64,000 nt of DNA from UMGS1251 sp036666555 (GTDB lineage Bacteria > Bacillota > Clostridia > Lachnospirales > Lachnospiraceae), in NCBI GenBank assembly GCA_036666555.1, contig JAVWVS010000007.1, positions 1 through 64,000 on the forward strand, written 5' to 3'. Under the pieces are notes generated by a model. That model saw nothing but the letters and a program-made list of their open reading frames with translations, was not told the DNA's origin and made no database searches. A program made the translations under genes and the position numbers. The first letter of the stretch is position 1; each line of letters begins with the position of its first letter. Shown here one piece after another: positions 8,055 through 16,428 of this stretch.

Positions 8055-8826
8055 CTAATTCATGACAGGAGTAACATCATCTTTGATGACATAACCACGC
8101 TGACGCAGTAGATTAAGTGCCTGTGAAGCAGTCAATACTTTTGCTTCGTTTACAGGACGTGATTCAATAAAACCTTCTGGTGTATATGGCTTTAAATCTG
8201 TGAGTATATGCCAGATAGCGGTTAGGATCATACGACAGATAGCAATGATGGCTTTCTTGTGACCACGATGTGATTTGATACGTCTATATCGTGTAGTAAA
8301 TTCAGGATGTTTTTTCGATTTGATTAAAGCATTTGCAACTTGTACCAGAACTGGTTTAAAATAGGAACCAGCACGGAAAATCCTAGTGGATTTGATTTTT
8401 TGATTGCTTTGATCATTGCGAGGACAACATCCAGCCCATGAAACGAGGTTTTTAGCTGAGGGGAAAACAGACATGTCACCTCCGATTTCTGAAAGGACTT
8501 GGATTGCAGTCAATGGGTTCTTATCGAATCCTGGTACGGTTCGGATAAGAGTAAGAGCAGTTTCGTATTTATCACTGAGACGAAAGATTTCTCGTTCTAT
8601 TTCATTTCTGTGAATGTCTAATTCATCGATGTGATTTAGACATTGGCGAAGCTTGATAGCCTGCTCATGTGATATAGCACCATCGACAGCAACTTGAATT
8701 TCTTCAACCGGTATCTTACAAGATCTCTAAGCTGACGGATATCAGCAGGTGGAATAAAGGAAGGCTTGACCATGCCGCACATATACAAATCACAAATCCA
8801 TTTGGCATCTTTGCGGTCAGTCTTAT
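8055..8826 (-). mobile_element. Broken IS110-family transposase
   Basis: On the complementary strand the sequence starts abruptly at KTDRKDAKWICDLYMCG, the second part of the IS110 DEDD nuclease domain, so about the first 90 codons are lost. After RQLRDLVRYR the frame shifts to EEIQVAVDGAISHEQAIKLR. The intervening stretch of roughly 60 residues expected in the family is missing, so there is an internal deletion near 8715. The C-terminal Transposase_20 domain (GCCPRNDQSNQK, HRGHKKAI) is intact to the stop at 8055. IS110 elements lack inverted repeats, so the ends cannot be fixed. The element is inactive. Confidence 0.85.
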
Positions 8827-8931
8827 AGAGTAAATATAGCAGAAGGAAGAAGAATAATAAATTAGATAGTGAGAGAACCAATCGAGTTTCATGACGCATT
8901 GGTGTCTTTCGCAGAAAGACGGGTTATAAGT

Positions 8932-9726
8932 ATGAAATTAGGATTTATTGGATGTGGAAATATGGCCAGTGCTATGATGGGAGGCATGATTCAAAATCAG
9001 ATTGTGAAAGCGGAGGAGATTATTGGTGCGGATGTGTTGGCTTCCAGCAGAGAAAAAATCAAAGAAACATTGGGAATCCACGTGACAGCAGATAACAAAG
9101 AAGTGATACAACAGGCAGAAGTGGTAATACTATCCATTAAACCACAGTATTGCCAAGGAGTCATTGAAGAAATTAGAGAATATGTCAAAGAAGGACAATT
9201 GATCATTACCATTATTCCTGGGAAAACTTTAGCGTGGTTAGGGGAAACATTTGACAAAGAAGTTAAAATAGTCAGAACCATGCCCAATACACCGGCAATG
9301 GTCTGCGAGGGTATGACGGCGGCTTGTGCCAACGAATTTGTAACGGAAGAAGAGTTGGAATATGCCTGCAGTATTTTGCGAGGATTCAGTAAAGTAGAAG
9401 TGGTGGGAGAAAACTTAATGGATGTGGTTACCTCTGTGAGTGGAAGTTCACCAGCTTATGTATTTTTATTTATTGAGGCTATGGCAGATGCAGCGGTGGC
9501 AGATGGGATGCCTCGTGCACAGGCTTATCAATTTGCCGCGCAGGCAGTGATGGGGAGCGCAAAGATGGTGTTGGAGACAGGAAAACATCCGGGGGAATTA
9601 AAGGACATGGTATGTTCTCCGGCAGGGACTACCATTGAAGCTGTTCGAGTATTGGAAGAAAAGGGACTAAGAAGTGCAGTGTTTGAAGCAATGAAGGCTT
9701 GTACAGCCAAAGCAAAAGGATTATAA
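8932..9726 (+). CDS. proC: Pyrroline-5-carboxylate reductase
   Basis: ProC reduces pyrroline-5-carboxylate to proline with NAD(P)H. The 264-residue protein starts at ATG 8932 (MKLGFIGCGNMASAMMGG, the Rossmann nucleotide loop). An upstream in-frame GTG at 8869 adds residues unlike the family. The substrate and dimer region VSGSSPAYVFLFIEAMADAAV and the tail SPAGTTIEAVRVLE are conserved. The ribosome-binding site is weak. The IS110 remnant ends about 100 bases upstream and may have replaced part of the native promoter. A terminator follows. Confidence 0.95.
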   Translation: MKLGFIGCGNMASAMMGGMIQNQIVKAEEIIGADVLASSREKIKETLGIHVTADNKEVIQQAEVVILSIKPQYCQGVIEEIREYVKEGQLIITIIPGKTLAWLGETFDKEVKIVRTMPNTPAMVCEGMTAACANEFVTEEELEYACSILRGFSKVEVVGENLMDVVTSVSGSSPAYVFLFIEAMADAAVADGMPRAQAYQFAAQAVMGSAKMVLETGKHPGELKDMVCSPAGTTIEAVRVLEEKGLRSAVFEAMKACTAKAKGL

Positions 9727-9743
9727 GAAATACTACAAATAAA

Positions 9744-9795
9744 GAAACCTCCAAAGGGATGCAGGATGCTGCAAACATTTGGAGGTTTCTATTTG
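9744..9795 (+). terminator. Terminator of proC
   Basis: The perfect arms GAAACCTCCAAA (9744-9755) and TTTGGAGGTTTC (9778-9789) flank a second small hairpin (TGCAGGATGCTGCA). A short T-rich tail follows. Confidence 0.75.
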
Positions 9796-9803
9796 TGTAT
9801 GGC

Positions 9804-9829
9804 ACCGAAATACAGGAAATACATATATT
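9804..9829 (+). promoter_or_regulatory. Candidate sigma-K-type promoter
   Basis: AC at 9804-9805 and CATATATT at 9822-9829 are separated by 16 bases. This matches the late mother-cell sigma-K pattern (AC, 16-17 bases, CATAnnnT). It lies about 45 bases before the spore-surface-like genes. No good sigma-A promoter is seen there. The match is short and could be chance. Confidence 0.4.
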
Positions 9830-9875
9830 GATAATGAACGAAAACGCAATGAAAGCGAAACAAGGAGGTATCTTT

Positions 9876-10151
9876 ATGGGAATGCCTATTATCAAACCAG
9901 GCACAATTACACGGGGAGAGGCAGTTGGTGACATCATCCAATCCGTTGCAATGGAAGAAGCAGCTTTTGCACACATCTTAAATGCAGAGAGTGAAAAATT
10001 AATGGCGGTAGTCAACAACAGTGACGCATCTGCAGAGCAACTTTTGGCTGTGAATCGGTCTGTGCAAAAAGCAATTAGTGCAATATCCAGATTAGAAATG
10101 CAACTGCAGGCCAAATTAGAATTATTTGGCGGCACCATTTGTCAAATTTAA
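9876..10151 (+). CDS. Stand-alone exosporium-like domain protein
   Basis: The start is ATG 9876 behind AAGGAGG. The 91 residues are almost entirely the domain found at the end of the next gene: DIIQSVAMEEAAFAHILNAE here against DLIESVALEEAALGAIANAE there, followed by LLAVNRSV against LLCLNKSV and a closing LE-x3-KL helix. The pattern ALEEAxLxxIxNAExEK is known from C-terminal regions of Bacillus exosporium and collagen-like spore proteins. There is no signal peptide, which fits assembly from the mother cell onto a spore. The spore role is inferred. Confidence 0.6.
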   Translation: MGMPIIKPGTITRGEAVGDIIQSVAMEEAAFAHILNAESEKLMAVVNNSDASAEQLLAVNRSVQKAISAISRLEMQLQAKLELFGGTICQI

Positions 10152-10169
10152 TAGAGGGGAGTAACCATT

Positions 10170-12554
10170 ATGTCTTTTTCTTACGCAAATTCCGGCTCCG
10201 GTCCCAGCGCGGGTGGAATCGGATGGTTTAATTTTGGAAATTTAACATTAAATCCGGGAGATTCATTAACAGGATTAACCGGTACTTTAAATGATGGAAC
10301 AAAGGTGACGTTTGATATCAAATCATTATTGACATCTTTTGTACCATTTACAGCGGTTCCAACTCCAGTGCAGTATGCATATTTTGGTTCAGCAGGATAT
10401 ACAGGGATTTTAGGCAATACGGCATTGAAGACGCCGCTGCTTTCAGCTTATAATACACCAAGTGTTTTGGTGCTGAGTAATATTACCGTGCTGGATAGTT
10501 TGGGTAATCCGGTTACGAACTATACGGCAGTAGTTGCGGATGCTGAAAGCACGAACTCCTTTCCACAATATACAGAATATTTGCAATTTAATACAGATGG
10601 CGCTCCCTGGAGTTTGCTTGCAACTTTAGGTGCAAATCCACCTACGTTAGCAGGAGTGGGAACGAATGCGGTGACTATTACAGGTACGAACCAATCGGCC
10701 AGTCAGGCAGCTTATGTGTTGACGACTGCATCGCCGGATACACTGACCCTTTCTGTTTATGGACGTGAAGCAGTAGCAGTTGGTTTTGCAGTGACGAAGG
10801 TATCCCTGCATAAAAATGTAGGAGATCGAATCAATTCTGCAGACCAGTTCGTTCTAAACATTGCAGGTTCACCCAATGACCAAGTAACTACCACGGGTGC
10901 AGCGGTGGGTCTACAATCAGAAGTTGCTGAAGTGTATGGTCTGGCAGGTAATACCTACACCCTTACAGAAGCAATGGCACCGGGAAGTGTGAGTGTGCTG
11001 ACGGATTATAAGCAAGTGGTGTCGGCGGTTAATCTGACGCCCGGAGGAAGCGTACCACCTACTGGTAGTCTGCCAATTAATTTCACACCGGCATTGGGAG
11101 ATATGGTAGAATATACGATTTTAAATGCAGCTCCGGAGATTTTCAAAAAGAGTGTAGATAAAACCAGTGCAAAACCGGGAGATGTTTTGACCTATACCGT
11201 TACCGGAATTAACCCCAATAATTATCCATTGCCGGGAGTTGTTTTTACAGATCCAACGCCTGCAGGAACCACTTATATTGGAAATCTTATCGTAAGTGTT
11301 CCCTATACAGGAACTACCCCTGCATCCGGGCTGACGCTGACTATGCCAGCAAATAGTACCGTTACAGCTTCTTGGCAAGTGCAAGTGGCAAATACTGCAC
11401 CAATTGTGAATCCAATTGTGAATATAGCATCTGCAGTAGTCCCGGGAGGAACGTCAGGAAGCACGAATCCGGTTTCCACACAAATCAATTATGCGGATTT
11501 GACGTCCATTGGTAATTTTAATAAATCAGTAAAGCCGGCATATGCACAGTTTGGAGATACACTGACGTATACCTTAATGCTTCACAATACCGGAAATGTT
11601 CCAGCAAATAATGTGGTGGTAACAGATGTAATACCGGCTGGAACCACTTATGTACCGGGTTCGGTAAGTGCTGATGCACCATTTACAGGAGATCCCACTT
11701 CAACGATTACACTTAGCAATCCAATTCCTGCGGGAGGGACCGTAACGATTACTTTCCAGGTGAAATTAGCAAATAGCGCACCAGCAGTCAATCCAGTGCC
11801 AAATACAGCACACGTAAATTACGCTTATACTGTTGATCCGGCACATCCAAATGGTGTGACGGCTTCTGGAAACAGTAATACTGTTACTACACTGGTTTCC
11901 AAAGCCAATCTGCAGGTGACTAAAACAACGGATAAAACCATCGCATATATTGGGGATGTAATTACCTATAATATAGCAATTAAGAATACCGGAAATGTGT
12001 CAGCAGATAAAGTAGTGATTACAGATCTCATTCCAAATGGAACGGTTCTGGTACCGGGTTCTTTAGTGGTAAGCGATCCTTATACGGGTGGTCCGGCAAG
12101 TACTATCACCTTAACTGGTACAGTAGTGGCAGGCCAGACCGTGACGATTTCATTCCAGGTAAAAGTTGTGTCCACACCACTTCCAAATCCGATTGTGAAT
12201 GTAGCAAATGTAGCTTACGCTTATACAGTGAATCCTGCGAATGTAAATGGGGTAAAAGCCAATACCGCAAGCAATTCGGTTAGTACAGTGGTATTTGCAA
12301 ATAATTACAGGCAGCAAATCAATGATTTAATTGAATCGGTTGCATTAGAAGAGGCAGCACTAGGTGCAATTGCAAACGCAGAAGGTGCAAAGATTCAGAA
12401 ATTCATTCAGATGCCTGGGGTAACACCGGATATGTTACTGTGTCTGAACAAAAGTGTTTCCGATATGACCGATACAATCGCACTTTTAGAGTCCATTTTG
12501 ATACAAAAACTAAACACGGTAGATTGCCAGATTAATGGCGGACCGTCTTGTTAA
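10170..12554 (+). CDS. DUF11-repeat protein, probable spore-surface component
   Basis: The start is ATG 10170 behind AGAGGGGAG, 18 bases after the previous gene. This 794-residue protein has no signal peptide and no sortase motif. Residues about 1-200 form a beta-rich head (GGIGWFNFGNLTLNPGDSL) seen in Bacillus and clostridial DUF11 proteins. Three DUF11 repeats follow near 325, 447 and 579 (each with a K-x-GDxLTYTxxxxNxGN core). The last 90 residues repeat the helical domain of the 91-residue neighbour, ending CQINGGPSC with two cysteines. I infer a rod-like protein fixed to the spore coat or exosporium by its C-terminal domain. The stop codon lies inside a long palindrome. Confidence 0.65.
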   Translation: MSFSYANSGSGPSAGGIGWFNFGNLTLNPGDSLTGLTGTLNDGTKVTFDIKSLLTSFVPFTAVPTPVQYAYFGSAGYTGILGNTALKTPLLSAYNTPSVLVLSNITVLDSLGNPVTNYTAVVADAESTNSFPQYTEYLQFNTDGAPWSLLATLGANPPTLAGVGTNAVTITGTNQSASQAAYVLTTASPDTLTLSVYGREAVAVGFAVTKVSLHKNVGDRINSADQFVLNIAGSPNDQVTTTGAAVGLQSEVAEVYGLAGNTYTLTEAMAPGSVSVLTDYKQVVSAVNLTPGGSVPPTGSLPINFTPALGDMVEYTILNAAPEIFKKSVDKTSAKPGDVLTYTVTGINPNNYPLPGVVFTDPTPAGTTYIGNLIVSVPYTGTTPASGLTLTMPANSTVTASWQVQVANTAPIVNPIVNIASAVVPGGTSGSTNPVSTQINYADLTSIGNFNKSVKPAYAQFGDTLTYTLMLHNTGNVPANNVVVTDVIPAGTTYVPGSVSADAPFTGDPTSTITLSNPIPAGGTVTITFQVKLANSAPAVNPVPNTAHVNYAYTVDPAHPNGVTASGNSNTVTTLVSKANLQVTKTTDKTIAYIGDVITYNIAIKNTGNVSADKVVITDLIPNGTVLVPGSLVVSDPYTGGPASTITLTGTVVAGQTVTISFQVKVVSTPLPNPIVNVANVAYAYTVNPANVNGVKANTASNSVSTVVFANNYRQQINDLIESVALEEAALGAIANAEGAKIQKFIQMPGVTPDMLLCLNKSVSDMTDTIALLESILIQKLNTVDCQINGGPSC

Positions 12555-12616
12555 ATATATAACGGGGGACGTAGCCAACTTCAAGTTGGCTACGTCCCCC
12601 GTTATATATTTAACAA
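12548..12616. repeat. Long perfect palindrome 1 (GGGGACGTA family)
   Basis: There are 34 bases on each side of a central C at 12582 with no mismatch. The 35-bp core is GGGGACGTA, 8 bases (GCCAACTT), C, the 8-base complement, then TACGTCCCC. The outer stem includes the stop codon of the DUF11 gene (TAA 12552-12554). It will also act as a hairpin between that gene and gadB, but it is far longer than a normal terminator and has no T run. Confidence 0.9.
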
Positions 12617-12677
12617 ATCAATTTACCAAACTGGTAGTTTCATTACGGAATAAGGCCCTAGATAGCATGGAAACGTA

Positions 12678-12706
12678 TGGAAAAAACTGAAAATATCACC
12701 TATAAT
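12678..12706 (+). promoter_or_regulatory. gadB: Possible gadB promoter
   Basis: TATAAT at 12701-12706 is a perfect -10 box. The hexamer 17 bases upstream, TGGAAA (12678-12683), is a poor -35, so an activator may be needed. Confidence 0.4.
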
Positions 12707-12735
12707 GTAGATAAGAAAGAAAAGGAGGGCAGTTT

Positions 12736-14148
12736 ATGTTATATTCTAAAAAAACAAAAGAAAAGTTAGAGTATCGTCATGTACCACCAATTTTTGGCAC
12801 AGAATTTAGTGATCATCCAATGCCTAAATATGAGATGTCGGATGTGAGTATTGATCCTGCAGTTGCGTATCAGATTATCAAGGATGATTTGTTAGATGAA
12901 GGGAATGCAAGACAGAATCTGGCTACATTTTGTCAGACGTATATGGAACCTCAAGCGATGCAATTGATGTCTGAAACGCTGGAGAAAAATGCCATTGATA
13001 AATCAGAATATCCACAGACTGCGGAACTTGAGAATCGTTGTGTCAATATGATTGCGAACCTTTGGCATGCTCAAGGAGAAGAAGAATTTATCGGAACATC
13101 TACCGTAGGATCTTCAGAAGCTTGTATGCTGGGTGGGTTAGCGATGAAGTTTGCATGGCGGGACAAGGCAGCCAAAGCCGGAATTGATATTCAAGCTAAA
13201 AAACCAAATATTGTGATTTCCAGTGGTTTTCAAGTGTGTTGGGAAAAGTTCTGTGTGTATTGGGATGTGGAACTTCGCACTGTGCCTCTGGATAAGGATC
13301 ATATGAGTTTGAATATGGACACCGTTATGAATTATGTTGATGATTACACCATTGGTGTGGTAGCTATTTTAGGCATTACCTATACGGGACGATTAGATGA
13401 TGTAAAGACTTTAGATGGATTGCTTACTGTCTATAATCAGACTGCAAAAATTCCGGTACATATTCATGTGGATGGAGCATCAGGGGCAATGTTCGTACCA
13501 TTTGTACATCCGGAAATCATATGGGATTTTCAATTGAAAAATGTAATTTCTATCAATACTTCCGGTCATAAATATGGATTGGTCTATCCAGGAATTGGGT
13601 GGGTCATTTGGAGAGATAAGCAGTTTTTACCAAAGGAATTGATTTTTGAAGTAAGCTATTTAGGTGGAAGCATTCCAACCATTGCTATTAACTTTTCTCA
13701 TTCCGCAGCTCAAGTCATCGGTCAGTATTACAATTTCGTACGATTCGGGTTTAATGGATATAGAGGAATTCATCAAAAAACTAGAGACGTAGCAATGTTT
13801 ATTGGTAAACAGATGGAGAAGATGGGGTGTTTTGAACTTTTTATTGATGGAGATGAGATACCGCTAGTAGCATGGAGACTAAAAGAGGATGCAAATAAAC
13901 AATGGGATTTGTATGATCTTGCTGATCGGATTCGTATGAATGGATGGCAAGTGCCGGCATATCCATTGCCAGATAATATGAGTGATGTGGTAATTCAGCG
14001 AATCGTAGTAAGAGCAGACTTAAGTATGCAGTTAGCGGTTCTGCTGTTGGAAGATTTAAAGCGTGCGATGGATGATCTAGACCAAGCACATTTAATGTCC
14101 CATAGTAATGGAACGAAGACAAAAGGACCTTCCGGATTTATACATTAA
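12736..14148 (+). CDS. gadB: Glutamate decarboxylase
   Basis: This PLP enzyme converts glutamate to GABA and CO2, consuming a proton. The 470-residue protein starts at ATG 12736 behind AAAGGAGGG. The PLP lysine is Lys279 in INTSGHKYGL, and Asp246 in HVDGASG contacts the pyridine nitrogen. TVGSSEACMLGG holds the cofactor phosphate. It ends in GFIH. In E. coli GadB a histidine near the C-terminus closes the active site at neutral pH, so a terminal histidine here is consistent with acid-dependent activity. No GABA/glutamate antiporter lies next to it. Nearly identical palindromes stand on both sides. Confidence 0.95.
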   Translation: MLYSKKTKEKLEYRHVPPIFGTEFSDHPMPKYEMSDVSIDPAVAYQIIKDDLLDEGNARQNLATFCQTYMEPQAMQLMSETLEKNAIDKSEYPQTAELENRCVNMIANLWHAQGEEEFIGTSTVGSSEACMLGGLAMKFAWRDKAAKAGIDIQAKKPNIVISSGFQVCWEKFCVYWDVELRTVPLDKDHMSLNMDTVMNYVDDYTIGVVAILGITYTGRLDDVKTLDGLLTVYNQTAKIPVHIHVDGASGAMFVPFVHPEIIWDFQLKNVISINTSGHKYGLVYPGIGWVIWRDKQFLPKELIFEVSYLGGSIPTIAINFSHSAAQVIGQYYNFVRFGFNGYRGIHQKTRDVAMFIGKQMEKMGCFELFIDGDEIPLVAWRLKEDANKQWDLYDLADRIRMNGWQVPAYPLPDNMSDVVIQRIVVRADLSMQLAVLLLEDLKRAMDDLDQAHLMSHSNGTKTKGPSGFIH

Positions 14149-14158
14149 AATTGTTAAA

Positions 14159-14211
14159 AACGTAACAGGGGACGTAGCCAAATTCAAGTTGGCTACGTCC
14201 CCTGTTACGTT
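14159..14211. repeat. Long palindrome 2 (GGGGACGTA family)
   Basis: There are 26 bases on each side of a central C at 14185, with one mismatch (14182/14188). The core matches palindrome 1 except for that base and the flanking G run. The outer stem AACGTAACA differs. It begins 11 bases after the gadB stop codon. Confidence 0.9.
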
Positions 14212-14345
14212 CGGCGGTGAAATTGGAAGAAATTAGATACAGTGGATATACTAACCAAAGCAAGAAAAAAGCAAGATTTCAAATCATCAAAAAAGCCATT
14301 TGTGTGATATAATTTATAAATCAAAGTATGATAGCGAGGTATAAT

Positions 14346-15152
14346 ATGAAGATACAAGTTTTAGTAGATAATTACACCTATATTGATCAATATTATGTAG
14401 GAGAGCCTGGAGTCAGTTATTATATTGAAATGGATGGGAATCGTATCTTGTTCGATACCGGATATTCGAATATATATCTTCAAAATGCAGAAGCAATGGG
14501 AATTGATTTGTCAAACTTAACACATATAGTACTTTCCCACGGACACAATGATCACTCTAGAGGATTAAAATACTTAGGAAAATATATGGAATTGTCCCAC
14601 CTAGAGCTGATTGCACATCCAGATTGCTTTTTGCCGAAAGAGAATGGGGGAATCGATATTAGTGCACCCTATACGATAGAGGAAATTTCCGCTCAGATGG
14701 AATATATTCCTAGAAGAAAGCCATATGCATTATCAGAAAATTGTATTTTCCTGGGTGAGATACCCCGGAAAAATGATATCGAGCCTAGGTGCGCGATGGG
14801 AAAACAAAAAGAGGAGCAGGGATGGGTAGAGGATTATCTTATGGATGATTCTGCGTTGGTACTTAGAACGGAAGAAGGCCTTTTTATCGTGACAGGGTGT
14901 TCCCATAGTGGAATTTGTAATATTGTAAACTATGCAATGGAGATTTGCAAAGAGAAAAGAATCGTAGGAATCTTAGGGGGCTTTCATCTTTTAGAAGCCA
15001 ACGAAAGGGTAGAAAAGACGATTCAATATTTGCAACAAGTATCAGTGGAACAACTATATCCATGCCATTGTGTGTCTTTGGAAGTGAAAGCCAAGATGAT
15101 GGAAAGGTTAAATGTGGCAGAGGTAGGAGTGGGATTAGTGATCGAAAGATAG
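14346..15152 (+). CDS. Metallo-beta-lactamase-fold hydrolase
   Basis: This 268-residue protein belongs to the COG1237-like group (sometimes named after dihydropterin ribofuranosyl-aminobenzene phosphate synthase). The start is taken at ATG 14346 behind GCGAGGT; an in-frame ATG at 14328 lies before that site. The metal motif is SHGHNDHSRG. LFIVTGCSHSGICNIVNYA is the group hallmark, and the last ligands lie in GGFHLL and PCHCVS. It has no signal peptide, so it is cytoplasmic. The substrate is unknown. It is transcribed in the same direction as gadB, but palindrome 2 lies between them. Confidence 0.8.
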   Translation: MKIQVLVDNYTYIDQYYVGEPGVSYYIEMDGNRILFDTGYSNIYLQNAEAMGIDLSNLTHIVLSHGHNDHSRGLKYLGKYMELSHLELIAHPDCFLPKENGGIDISAPYTIEEISAQMEYIPRRKPYALSENCIFLGEIPRKNDIEPRCAMGKQKEEQGWVEDYLMDDSALVLRTEEGLFIVTGCSHSGICNIVNYAMEICKEKRIVGILGGFHLLEANERVEKTIQYLQQVSVEQLYPCHCVSLEVKAKMMERLNVAEVGVGLVIER

Positions 15153-15194
15153 TTTTGCATGAGGGAAAAAGTATAAATAGGGTGGATAAAATTA

Positions 15195-15223
15195 TTGCAC
15201 AATCTGAGAAAATCAGCTATAAT
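15195..15223 (+). promoter_or_regulatory. Sigma-A promoter of the DUF5688 gene
   Basis: TTGCAC (15195-15200), 17 bases, TATAAT (15218-15223). The start codon lies 124 bases downstream, leaving a long leader. GGTGGA at 15181 and TCCACC at about 15227 flank the promoter as an inverted repeat, a possible operator. Confidence 0.65.
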
Positions 15224-15346
15224 GAGTCCACCATAATATTTATTTCAAATCAAATTTCTAGGGTACATTCGTACCGCACATTCAACAAACAAACAGCATA
15301 AGGGAAATATACAAGACGGGCAATTCTGCGGCAGAAAGGAAGCCAC

Positions 15347-16225
15347 ATGGATTATCAGCAGTTTGTAAGAGTAGTAGAGCAGGAAGTAAAAGGAAATGCA
15401 GGGACGGGTGTCAGAGTCCAGCTACATACGGTGATGAAAAATAATGGAAAGGAGAGAGTAGGACTTGCAATTTCGGAAGAAAAAATCAATATTTCTCCAA
15501 CCATTTATCTGGAGGAGTATTTTGAGAAATTTCGACAGGGCAGAGAAATCAGTAATATTGTAGAAAGTATTTTACAACTTTATGAGGAGGTGCGATTTGA
15601 ACATTCTTGGGAAGGGAAGTATGTTCGAGATTTTGAAAAGGTAAAAAAGCAAGTTGTGTACAAGGTGATTAATTATAAGAAAAATGCAGAATTGTTAAAT
15701 GAAATTCCCTATGTGGGATTTCTGGATTTGGCAGTAGTATTTTATGTGTTATTGGAATTGAATCAGCATGGAACAGCTACGATGACCATTCGAAATGAGC
15801 ATTTAAAAGGATGGGGAGTGAGTCGAGAAGAGCTTTTAAAAGCGGCACAGGAAAATACGGTAAGATTACTTCCGGCAGAATTTAAAACTATGAAAACGGT
15901 TCTGGAAGAAATGTTGACATTGAATATTGCAGAAGATACGGAAGATTATATGTATGTATTATCCAATCCAATGAAAAATTTTGGCGCATGCTGTATTTTA
16001 TATGATGGCATACTGGAAAAAATTGGAAATCGTTTGGGAGGAAATTATTATATATTGCCAAGCAGTGTGCATGAAGTGATTATTATTCCGGAAAATCAAA
16101 GTCCGGAAAAAAAAGAACTACGTATCATGATTACAGAAATTAATGAAACACAAGTGGCGGAAGAGGAAATCCTTTCCAATGTTCCTTATTATTACGTCAG
16201 AGAGAAGAAACAACTTTTTTTGTGA
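15347..16225 (+). CDS. DUF5688 family protein
   Basis: This 292-residue protein starts at ATG 15347 behind AGAAAGGAAG. The opening MDYQQFVRVVEQEV, the central INISPTIYLEEYFEKFRQG and the segment MYVLSNPMKNFGACCILYDG are typical of DUF5688, a family common in Lachnospiraceae and often present in several copies. It has no signal peptide or membrane helix. The tail PSSVHEVIIIPENQ is the usual end region. The function is unknown. The acidic, cytoplasmic character suggests a regulatory or scaffold role, which is speculative. Confidence 0.85.
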   Translation: MDYQQFVRVVEQEVKGNAGTGVRVQLHTVMKNNGKERVGLAISEEKINISPTIYLEEYFEKFRQGREISNIVESILQLYEEVRFEHSWEGKYVRDFEKVKKQVVYKVINYKKNAELLNEIPYVGFLDLAVVFYVLLELNQHGTATMTIRNEHLKGWGVSREELLKAAQENTVRLLPAEFKTMKTVLEEMLTLNIAEDTEDYMYVLSNPMKNFGACCILYDGILEKIGNRLGGNYYILPSSVHEVIIIPENQSPEKKELRIMITEINETQVAEEEILSNVPYYYVREKKQLFL

Positions 16226-16270
16226 TTCCAGTGGCGTATTCCAGACAGACACGGTGTCGAATGGATTTTC

Positions 16271-16299
16271 TTTACTTTTCTTTACATATGTGATATTAT
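16271..16299 (+). promoter_or_regulatory. Promoter upstream of tRNA-Arg
   Basis: TTTACT (16271-16276), 17 bases, TATTAT (16294-16299). The sequence TTTACATATGT occurs twice, at 16281 and 16311, 30 bases apart. Confidence 0.5.
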
Positions 16300-16334
16300 T
16301 ACAGAGGCAATTTACATATGTAGATTGTGCATAT

Positions 16335-16406
16335 ACACCTATAGCTCAGGGGATAGAGCAATGCCCTCCGGAGGCATGTGCGGCGGTTCGAATCCGCCTA
16401 GGTGTG
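16335..16406 (+). tRNA. tRNA-Arg (anticodon CCG)
   Basis: The cloverleaf is complete. The acceptor is ACACCTA paired with TAGGTGT, the D stem GCTC/GAGC, and the anticodon stem ATGCC/GGCAT with loop CTCCGGA, giving anticodon CCG for codon CGG. The T arm is GGCGG-TTCGAAT-CCGCC. The discriminator base is G and no CCA is encoded. The start codon of the next protein gene is only 22 bases downstream with no terminator between, so the tRNA probably heads a mixed tRNA/mRNA transcript. Confidence 0.95.
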
Positions 16407-16428
16407 TATACCAATAAGGAGGCAGTCT

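Noticed and set aside
9629..10138. 169-codon complementary frame over the end of proC and the small spore-like gene
   Set aside because: It crosses two supported genes and a terminator and shows no family pattern.
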